Shown: piece by piece, positions 31,226 to 37,288 of the stretch
Position numbering within the stretch: the stretch's first letter is position 1
How the letters are laid out: each line of letters opens with the position of its first letter
Assembly (NCBI GenBank): GCA_018713725.1
Contig: DVOJ01000009.1
Coordinates: forward strand, 1 to 37,288
Direction: 5' to 3'
DNA: 37,288 nucleotides
From: Candidatus Caccopulliclostridium gallistercoris
GTDB taxonomy: Bacteria; Bacillota; Clostridia; Christensenellales; UBA1242
Position numbers and translations under genes: made by a program
Notes under the pieces: generated by a model
Databases searched by the model: none
What the model saw: only the letters and a program-made list of their open reading frames with translations
Told to the model about the DNA's origin: nothing

Positions 31226-32921
31226 ATGCGTAGTAAATGGCGTAGATATTTTTAACCCTATAAACGGCAAACTAGACGACATTATAAACTATTTCGTTGA
31301 ATTTTACGGAGAAAAATATAGGCAAAGAATTACAGAACGCATAAATAACACTACCTTTTTATTTTTTGGAGAGATAGACGAAAATACAAAGATTTCCACA
31401 CTTTCAGATTTAACAAATTTCTATAGTTTCAGGCTTGCAGGTATAAGAGAAAATTTTTTTAAAGAACTAGGCTGCAAAGAAAATAGCTATATTAAAAGTT
31501 TAAACATGGATAGTTTTCAACTTTTTACAAATTCCGTAAACAATATTGCACAGAACAAGCTCTCTGAAATTTCTAAGGAAAATGCGGATAATCTTTTTAA
31601 ATTTTTAAATATTTTAGGCGTAATAGAATATAATGGTGGCGCTCTTGAGAACCTTCTTGTAACGCTTAAAGAATTTAAAAGTTTGTTAGCGGATAATGAA
31701 TGGCGTGCGGAATTCATAGCAAAATTTAATAAGGCTAAAAGTTTGTGGATGCTTAAATATCAACGTGAATATTTATCTGTGGGTCTTGAAAAGAGTAAAA
31801 ATGAAAACGTTATAAAAGCTATTGAAAAAAGCGGACAGGAAATAAACGAGTACTATAAAAATCAAATAAATGAATTTTTTGCAGGCGTTATAGCTCGTGT
31901 AAAAAGCGTGAGCTTAGAAGACGTAAAACAAGATATAAATAATTATATAGATACCTTTATAGATATAATAGAGAAGAGAGAAGAGTTTATTACAGATTAT
32001 GATAAAAAAGATAGAATAGACCTTTTTAAATTTATGGGCATAGATCATGGCGACGACTACGATGCTTATATGAACGACACCTTTTTAATTAAGCTTTTAA
32101 AATCGCCGGAGATATTAGATAAGTATTACGAACTTTCTGACACCCAGCTAAACAATCAGGCAGCGTACTGCGCGTATCTAGACGAAGCGTATAAAGATTT
32201 AAAAAATAGCGGCGTGCCACTTAGCGACAACCTTGTAAGGTCTATGTTTAGAACGTTTGTGGGTAGAGATAATAATCTTGGTTGGGCTACAACTATAAAA
32301 TATAGCGGCAGTAGCATTCCAAAATTTGTTTGCGCTTGCAAAAACTATTTAAAGTTGGATACCCCTACGTTTATTCATGAAGTGAACCACATATTAGAAT
32401 CGGACTATATATTTCATTGCGGCGAATTTGTAGGGTATAAAAGTGGAATAAGCTACACTCTTACCAATGGACAAAGGTCTGATAACGACGTTTTAAACGA
32501 AGTGATAAACGATTATATTACCTATCAAACCTATGATGTTTTTAAGCGTCATAACTATGAAGTGGGGTCAAGAGAGCCGATAGAATCGGAATACTCTAAG
32601 ATGTTTATAATATTAGGCGAGTTTTTAGAAAATAATTTAGAGCTAATTAAAAGGTGCAGAATGTCGGAAAGCCCAAACTTGTTTGCTCAAATAATAGGGC
32701 TTAATAACTACAACATGCTAAATAACGCAATGAAAGATTGTTACTTTTTAAGCGAAAAAGAGATACTTGCTGCAAATAACGAAATAAACGCTAAGGAAAA
32801 AAATAATTTTAAAGAGCCGCTATCTAAAAATGCAACAATTTTATACAACGCTTTTGTTACCGTAGACAAGGTTACGGAGAACGTAAAACGAAAAGTAAAT
32901 TTAGACTTTATTAAAGACTAG
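31218..32921 (+). CDS. HExxH metallopeptidase-like protein, paralog 2
   Basis: A 567-residue paralog of the proteins at 29120 and 32934. It has the same opening (N-G-V-D-I-F-N-P-I-N-G-K-L-D) and F-Y-G-E-K-Y-R-Q-R-I, a helical middle with D-H-G-D-D-Y, the F-V-C-A-C strand, and the metal site H-E-V-N-H at 387-391 with Glu428 in L-N-E-V-I-N-D-Y as likely third ligand. After the site comes S-E-Y-S-K-M-F, matching S-G-Y-S-K-M-F of paralog 1. Start supported by GAGGTGA (31208-31214); the gene begins inside the end of the small gene. Its fairly GC-rich codons near the 3' half differ from paralog 1, so the copies are not recent. Confidence 0.78.
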   Translation: MIKCVVNGVDIFNPINGKLDDIINYFVEFYGEKYRQRITERINNTTFLFFGEIDENTKISTLSDLTNFYSFRLAGIRENFFKELGCKENSYIKSLNMDSFQLFTNSVNNIAQNKLSEISKENADNLFKFLNILGVIEYNGGALENLLVTLKEFKSLLADNEWRAEFIAKFNKAKSLWMLKYQREYLSVGLEKSKNENVIKAIEKSGQEINEYYKNQINEFFAGVIARVKSVSLEDVKQDINNYIDTFIDIIEKREEFITDYDKKDRIDLFKFMGIDHGDDYDAYMNDTFLIKLLKSPEILDKYYELSDTQLNNQAAYCAYLDEAYKDLKNSGVPLSDNLVRSMFRTFVGRDNNLGWATTIKYSGSSIPKFVCACKNYLKLDTPTFIHEVNHILESDYIFHCGEFVGYKSGISYTLTNGQRSDNDVLNEVINDYITYQTYDVFKRHNYEVGSREPIESEYSKMFIILGEFLENNLELIKRCRMSESPNLFAQIIGLNNYNMLNNAMKDCYFLSEKEILAANNEINAKEKNNFKEPLSKNATILYNAFVTVDKVTENVKRKVNLDFIKD

Positions 32922-32933
32922 GAGAAAATAAAA

Positions 32934-34598
32934 ATGTTAGAGTGCATAGTAGAAGGCACGAATATTTTTAACCCAATAGAAGGAAAACTTGACAAAGTAA
33001 TAGAATATTTTGTTAAGTTTTATGGCGAAAAATATAGGCAAAGAATAGAAGAAAGGTTAAAAAGTACTACATTTTTATTTTTAGGCAGGCTTAGCCCGTA
33101 TTCCAAAATGACTACAAAAACGGACGTAAACATATATTTTTTAGATAAAATTAATAACCTTTACAAAGATTTTTTAAATGAAAATAATTTGCCCTTAAAT
33201 TTGAACCTAGACGTTAAAAATATAGATGAAATGCTTGACGAACTTGATTATTTTAAAAAATATGGCAAAATTTACGAAACCGCCAAGAAAAATTTTAAAC
33301 AAATTTTTATTTTTAAAGGTTTTTTAGGAAAAGACGAGAGCGCAAGCGAGCTTTTAAAAGATAGCGAAGCTTTAAAGGTTTTAGAAGAAGAGCTATTAAA
33401 TATGAAGGCTTTATGGGATAAAAACTATAAAGAAAAACTAGATTATTTAAGAGAAGAAAAGCGCAAAACTAGCCTTGTTTTAGGCGAAATAGAAAGAGAT
33501 ATTGAAGAAATATATTTAGATGCGGACAAACAAATAGAAAACCTTTTTAAAAATTATTTTTTAAAGCATAGGAATATAGATATTACAAGCGTTAGTAAAA
33601 TAAAAAAGGACGCCTATATTTCTGCCTTAGAAGCACTTCTTTCCAAGAAAAAAATTACATCTAAATTAAGAAAACAAGACTGTTTAGAATTATTTAATTT
33701 TTTAGGCTTTAATGTAAATAATTTTGAAGAATTAAATTCAAATGCAGAAATAAAAAAATTAATAAATAATAAAGAACTAAATTTGACTTATGAAAAAATA
33801 CGCACGGAAATGCTAGAAAATTTAATTGAAAAATGCGTGTATATAAATAGCTCTTTTAATTATTTAAATAGTTTAGGTTTGCTTGTATATCCGGAAGCTT
33901 ATAAAAGCATTATAAAGCAGTTTATTATAAACAACTTTCAAACGGCAGGGCTCACTTGCCCCACAACAGACGAAGAAAACACCCTTCATCCGCTATGCTT
34001 TTTAAACGAATTTACAAAGCTTGGCACGGAAACTTTTGTGCATGAATGTAACCATATAATTGCAACTGATAGGGTATGCAATGACCGCGGCGAGTTTTTA
34101 GGTTATAAAACGGGTTTTAGATTTTGTTCTAAGCAATACGAGCTTTTAGACGAAGTTGTAAACGACTACTTAGCTTTAAAGGTCTACGACATGATGAAGG
34201 CGGACGGTTTTGTAGTTGGCGGGGAAAAGTTTATTCCGTCCACCTATACAAACGCCTTTCCGCTTTTAAAGAATTTTATAGAAGATAATTTAGAAGATAT
34301 AAAAGAATGTTTGATGTCCGAGGACGCCTTTATGTTTGCCAAAAAAATAGGTGTAGAAAATTTTGACATGCTAGCAAATGCCGTGAACGCATATTTTGAT
34401 ATTGGAGATAGAGAAAATATAGCTCTTGCATATCAAGAACTTAAAAATTTCGACGGCGACTTAGATAGTGTAACGGATACTAAAAGGCTAAATAAAAACG
34501 CAAGAATTTTAAACGACGCTATTTTTATTGTAGACAATTTAAGCAAAACAGTTAAGAAAAATAAAGAAAATAAAAATATTAAAAATTTAACAAAATAA
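32934..34598 (+). CDS. HExxH metallopeptidase-like protein, paralog 3
   Basis: A 554-residue third member. It shares the opening (N-I-F-N-P-I-E-G-K-L-D and F-Y-G-E-K-Y-R-Q-R-I-E-E-R-L-K) and the metal site H-E-C-N-H at 370-374 with Glu407 in L-D-E-V-V-N-D-Y. It differs in lacking the D-H-G-x-D-Y motif (F-N-V-N-N-F instead) and the C-A-C strand (F-L-N-E-F). Paralogs 2 and 3 share a G-E-F-x-G-Y-K-S/T-G segment 10-15 residues after the second His that paralog 1 lacks, so 2 and 3 are probably closer. AGGAG lies 12 nt after the paralog 2 stop; the genes are clearly co-transcribed. Low-complexity Lys/Asn C-terminus. Confidence 0.78.
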   Translation: MLECIVEGTNIFNPIEGKLDKVIEYFVKFYGEKYRQRIEERLKSTTFLFLGRLSPYSKMTTKTDVNIYFLDKINNLYKDFLNENNLPLNLNLDVKNIDEMLDELDYFKKYGKIYETAKKNFKQIFIFKGFLGKDESASELLKDSEALKVLEEELLNMKALWDKNYKEKLDYLREEKRKTSLVLGEIERDIEEIYLDADKQIENLFKNYFLKHRNIDITSVSKIKKDAYISALEALLSKKKITSKLRKQDCLELFNFLGFNVNNFEELNSNAEIKKLINNKELNLTYEKIRTEMLENLIEKCVYINSSFNYLNSLGLLVYPEAYKSIIKQFIINNFQTAGLTCPTTDEENTLHPLCFLNEFTKLGTETFVHECNHIIATDRVCNDRGEFLGYKTGFRFCSKQYELLDEVVNDYLALKVYDMMKADGFVVGGEKFIPSTYTNAFPLLKNFIEDNLEDIKECLMSEDAFMFAKKIGVENFDMLANAVNAYFDIGDRENIALAYQELKNFDGDLDSVTDTKRLNKNARILNDAIFIVDNLSKTVKKNKENKNIKNLTK

Positions 34599-34613
34599 TT
34601 AAAAAAATTAAAT

Positions 34614-34650
34614 AAAAAGGCTAATTTTTATTAAAATTAAGCCTTTTTTA
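34614..34650. terminator. Bidirectional terminator between the HExNH operon and htrA
   Basis: AAAAAGGC (34614-34621) pairs with GCCTTTTT (34641-34648) around an AT-rich inner stem. T and A runs on both sides allow use from either strand. Confidence 0.75.
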
Positions 34651-34658
34651 ATTAAATT

Positions 34659-35669
34659 TTAAACTTTTGCATTAATTATGTGCGTTTCATCATCTCTTAA
34701 AATTTTAATTTCTATTTCGTCGCCAGCGTTTAGGCTGTAAAGTAATTTTCTTAAATCTATTGACGTGTTCATGTCTAAATTATTTATAGAAAGAATTACG
34801 TCGCCGTTTTTTACGCCGGCATTATAAAGCGCGCTATCCTTTTGTACGTCTTCTATATACAGCCCGTTTTGTGCCTTCGTTTTTAAAGCAAAGCGGGCAA
34901 TATTTACGTCGTAAGCAAATATTCCTAGCTTGGGCGCGGTGTAGTTTACGTTTTGTATCACTTTACTAGAAAGCGACGTTGCCACTTCAATTGGAATGGC
35001 AAAGGCAATGCCTTCTGCGTCTGTGGCTTTAAGCGTGTTTATGCCCACAACTTTCCCCGCAGAGTTTATTAGCGGCCCGCCGCTGTTGCCCGGGTTTATA
35101 CTTGCGTCGTGCTGAATTAAATCTTGCATAAGGGTAGAAGTGCCGCCAAGGTTAGAAATTTCTAGCGTTCTATTTAAGGCGGAAACTATTCCTTTTGTAA
35201 CCGTGTGTTTAAATTGAAGCGTTAGCGGCGTTCCAATGGCAACAACGTCTTCGCCAACCTTTAAATTGGTTGAAGGCTCCGTGTCTAAGTAAGGCATGTT
35301 TACGTCGGCTTTTAAAATGGCTAGGTCTAGGGCGCTGTCGCTATAAAGCACTTTTGCGTAGCTTTCCACGTTGTTGGAAAGGTAAACCTTTACGCTTCTT
35401 GCGCCTTCAATAACGTGGTGGTTAGTAAGTATGTATCCGCCAGACGCAATTGCCACACCGCTACCAACGCTGTATCCACCGTCCACCGTGGCGCTTATTC
35501 CTACAACGGCGCTTTTAACTTCTTCCACCATTTCACTTGTTTGTAGGTCGTCGGATACAGAAATTAGCCTAGGTGTCATGTCTTGGCTTGTGTCGATGTT
35601 ACTAGATAGTGTGCAGCCGGAAAGGTTTAGGCTAAACACCATTAATAAAACTAAAAAAACTGCTTTCAT
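34659..35669 (-). CDS. htrA: HtrA-type serine protease, lipoprotein
   Basis: A 336-residue envelope quality-control protease. The N-terminus is a lipoprotein signal (L-S-G-C, Cys19), unusual because most Gram-positive HtrA proteins keep a membrane helix instead. The trypsin-like domain has the triad His85 (T-N-H-H-V), Asp115 (A-L-D-L-A-I-L) and Ser196 (N-P-G-N-S-G-G-P-L). One PDZ domain (about 245-330) ends the protein (G-L-Y-I...A-G-V-K-N-G-D-V-I-L-S-I-N). It would degrade or refold damaged exported proteins. AAGGAG lies before the ATG, 29 nt after walJ. The walJ-htrA pairing is the same as at the end of the wal (yyc) operon in Bacillus. Confidence 0.9.
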   Translation of the reverse strand: MKAVFLVLLMVFSLNLSGCTLSSNIDTSQDMTPRLISVSDDLQTSEMVEEVKSAVVGISATVDGGYSVGSGVAIASGGYILTNHHVIEGARSVKVYLSNNVESYAKVLYSDSALDLAILKADVNMPYLDTEPSTNLKVGEDVVAIGTPLTLQFKHTVTKGIVSALNRTLEISNLGGTSTLMQDLIQHDASINPGNSGGPLINSAGKVVGINTLKATDAEGIAFAIPIEVATSLSSKVIQNVNYTAPKLGIFAYDVNIARFALKTKAQNGLYIEDVQKDSALYNAGVKNGDVILSINNLDMNTSIDLRKLLYSLNAGDEIEIKILRDDETHIINAKV

Positions 35670-35698
35670 AAAAACTCCTTTTATGCCAGCAGCTTATT

Positions 35699-36478
35699 TT
35701 ATAGTTTAAATATTGCACCAGGGTTCACGGTTGCCACGTCTATTTTTATGTGAGTGCCTTCTATAACGCCGTGCTCTTCAAGCGCGCTTTTTACGCTTTC
35801 ATAGGCAAGCGTTGGCGTGTTGTTTTCCGTGCTTAAATGTGAAAGCACAACTTGACGCGTACCGCTCTTTAAAAGCTCGTAAATAGTTTCTGCGGAAGCG
35901 TTGTTTGAAAGGTGACCACGTTCGCCTAATATGCGGCTTTTTAGTAAACTTGGGTATCTTGGATTATTTAAAAGCCTTTGAACGTCGTGATTAGCTTCCA
36001 AATAAACAAGAGTGCTGCCAGCAAGATTGTTTATAATCTCGCTAGTAGTATGCCCCAAATCTGTTACAATACTAATTTTTTTTTGATTTTCGTAAAAAGA
36101 ATAGCCCGTGCAGCGCACAACATCGTGCGGTACGGCAAAACTCTGCACGCCGAGCTCGTCTATTTCAAAGCCCGTATCTTTAAAGGGTATTATTCTAATA
36201 TGTTTTGTTAGTTTGTTTTCAAGCGGCTTTAAGCCGTCTTCGTGTACGTAAACCGGAATGTTATATTTAGAGCAAAAGTTATCTATTCCTTTAATGTGGT
36301 CGGAGTGTTCATGCGTAACTAGCACGGCGTTTATATCTAGCGGGCTTACGCCAAGTAAAATAAGCCTTTTAATTGTCTCTTTAGAAGATAGTCCGTCGTC
36401 CACTAAAACTTTTGTATTTCCACACTCTATGTAGGTTAAATTTCCGTCGCTTCCCGAGCTTAAATTGCAAATTCTCAT
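35699..36478 (-). CDS. walJ: WalJ/YycJ-type metallo-beta-lactamase-fold protein, probably leaderless
   Basis: A 259-residue cytoplasmic metal-dependent hydrolase. The metal motif is T-H-E-H-S-D-H (about 55-61), with the family opening S-S-G-S-D-G-N and D-D-G-L-S. YycJ homologues are 5'-to-3' DNA exonucleases linked to cell-wall and division control. The ATG at 36478 gives the family start (M-R-I-C-N-L-S-S-G-S); a longer frame reaches a TTG at 36514 that is part of the -35 box. There is no ribosome site, and the -10 (TATAAT) ends 7 nt before the ATG, so the mRNA should be leaderless. htrA follows on the same transcript. The walRK genes themselves are not in this window. Confidence 0.85.
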   Translation of the reverse strand: MRICNLSSGSDGNLTYIECGNTKVLVDDGLSSKETIKRLILLGVSPLDINAVLVTHEHSDHIKGIDNFCSKYNIPVYVHEDGLKPLENKLTKHIRIIPFKDTGFEIDELGVQSFAVPHDVVRCTGYSFYENQKKISIVTDLGHTTSEIINNLAGSTLVYLEANHDVQRLLNNPRYPSLLKSRILGERGHLSNNASAETIYELLKSGTRQVVLSHLSTENNTPTLAYESVKSALEEHGVIEGTHIKIDVATVNPGAIFKL

Positions 36479-36485
36479 GTTAGAT

Positions 36486-36561
36486 ATTATAGCTTTTAAG
36501 GCGGCAAAAGTCAATTCACACTGCTATTTTTGTTGACAATTTTTTAAAAGTGTAATACATT
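36486..36561. promoter_or_regulatory. Back-to-back promoters of walJ and the HD gene
   Basis: Minus strand: TTGACT (36514-36509), 17 nt, TATAAT (36491-36486). Plus strand: TTGACA (36533-36538), 17 nt, TACATT (36556-36561). The -35 boxes are 18 bp apart. Both predicted starts fall on or next to their start codons. Confidence 0.75.
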
Positions 36562-36567
36562 TAAACT

Positions 36568-37146
36568 ATGGAATACACAAAAGAAGATTTTTTAGAACTA
36601 TTTTACAACATAGAGCGCGACGGCGCGGAAAACTTACTAAACTGGCTTGAAAGAACGGACTTTTTTGAAGCTCCGGCAAGCACAAACTTTCACTCCAACT
36701 ATAAAGGCGGGCTTTTAGACCATACAATCAAGGTGTATAAAAGGTTTATTAAACTTTTAGAAAGTGAATACGGCGAAAACTGGCAGGAAAGGTTTAGCTT
36801 GGAAAGCGCGGTCATTTGCGCGCTTTTGCACGACGTGTGTAAGGTAAACTTTTATAAGGAAGACGTAAAGAACGTTAAGGTAGACGGGCAGTGGATACAA
36901 AAGCCATACTTTACCGTAGACGACGCGCTCCCATATGGGCATGGCGAGAAGTCTGTGTACATAATAAACGGCTTTATTAGGCTTACGCGAGAAGAAGCCA
37001 TGATAATAAATTGGCACATGGGCGAATACGACGCGCGCGTAAAGGGTGGCTACGCTTTAAAAAATGTATTTTATAAGTATCCAATAGCTCTGCTCTTTCA
37101 TATGGCCGACGTGCAGGCTACCTATTTAGATGAAACAGTTGAATAA
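36568..37146 (+). CDS. HD-domain hydrolase, probably leaderless
   Basis: A 192-residue soluble protein of the HD phosphohydrolase superfamily. Motifs: F-H-S-N-Y-K-G-G-L-L-D-H (first His), L-L-H-D-V-C-K (the HD pair, about 87-93), G-H-G-E-K-S (about 126-131), W-H-M-G (about 151-154) and H-M-A-D (about 178-181). The shape recalls the HD domain of YhaM-type exonucleases and phage or plasmid HD proteins; a nucleotide or nucleic-acid substrate is likely but not shown. No ribosome site exists; the -10 (TACATT) ends 7 nt before the ATG. No terminator follows, only an interspersed repeat. Confidence 0.8.
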   Translation: MEYTKEDFLELFYNIERDGAENLLNWLERTDFFEAPASTNFHSNYKGGLLDHTIKVYKRFIKLLESEYGENWQERFSLESAVICALLHDVCKVNFYKEDVKNVKVDGQWIQKPYFTVDDALPYGHGEKSVYIINGFIRLTREEAMIINWHMGEYDARVKGGYALKNVFYKYPIALLFHMADVQATYLDETVE

Positions 37147-37288
37147 TCAGGCTGCTTAAAAACGTCGCGATGCTGCGTTTACTGTAAAACGCCTAAAAAG
37201 AGGCTTAAGGAAACTAAACTCCTGCTTTTGCGTCAAAAGCCGCGCTTTAATGAATTTTGCAAAGCAAAATATCATACTAACGCTTGCT
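37147..37288. repeat. Interspersed repeat at the right window edge
   Basis: Bases 37170-37194 match the GCTGCGTTTACTGTAAAACGCC module at 28910-28932, and 37194-37288 match 1-92 in the same orientation (ACTAAACTCCTGC, then GCGCTTTAATGAATTTTGC and a terminal ACGCTTGCT). The unit continues past the window. Confidence 0.75.

Noticed and set aside
36479..36514. Upstream TTG start for walJ
   Set aside because: The TTG lies in the -35 box and the extension would be translated from promoter DNA; the family starts at M-R-I-C.

Overview
The window is a 37.3 kb AT-rich chromosomal segment of a Gram-positive, anaerobic, Clostridia-like bacterium (Bacillota). The case rests on strong GGAGG ribosome sites, sigma-A promoters with extended -10 boxes, a sporulation phosphatase (SpoIIE), pyruvate formate-lyase with its activase, an ECF folate transporter, and surface proteins of the BspA leucine-rich-repeat and GLUG types that are common in gut Firmicutes. 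No rRNA, tRNA, CRISPR array, transposase or phage gene was seen, and I cannot name a genus.

Layout. 1-369: interspersed repeats and the terminator of an upstream gene. 370-4771: a ferritin-like diiron protein and a BspA-type lipoprotein. 4809-6852: a promoter, a leader with a hairpin that can hide the ribosome site, and a compact folT-ecfA-ecfT operon. 6889-9236 (minus): metG-rdgB. 9433-13668: a large membrane-anchored M6 metalloprotease, tail-to-tail with an unknown gene (13661-14150). 14224-16302: a HAD phosphatase, a small membrane protein, a remnant of an XRE-type regulator and a 28-residue-repeat protein. 16334-19409 (minus): pflB-pflA. 19459-20781: 1.3 kb of repeats, hairpins and a gene remnant. 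20782-23649 (minus): a GLUG-repeat surface protein behind a perfect sigma-A promoter. 23818-26100: spoIIE. 26101-26734: tandem repeats and a nested-hairpin element. 26735-27559: a second HAD hydrolase. 27821-28832: a compact cloverleaf-shaped leader in front of a 17-residue-repeat beta-solenoid protein. 29120-34598: an apparent operon of three paralogous HExxH proteins and one small protein. 34659-36478 (minus): walJ-htrA. 36568-37146: an HD-domain protein. 37147-37288: another copy of the repeat that opens the window.

Most worth following up are the three-gene HExNH metallopeptidase-like array with its small partner, which I cannot place in a named family; the 73-nt cloverleaf leader at 27821-27893, whose four stems leave almost no unpaired base outside three 3-nt loops; the SD-sequestering leader of folT; and a set of genes whose promoters place the transcription start on the ATG (14224, 36478 and 36568, with weaker cases at 15009 and 23818), suggesting leaderless mRNAs. 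The non-coding DNA is also unusual: several modular repeat families (CGAGCCTTGC, GGGGTCCCC, ACTAAACTCCTGC, CGTCATTTCGACC) recur across the window in mosaic combinations.
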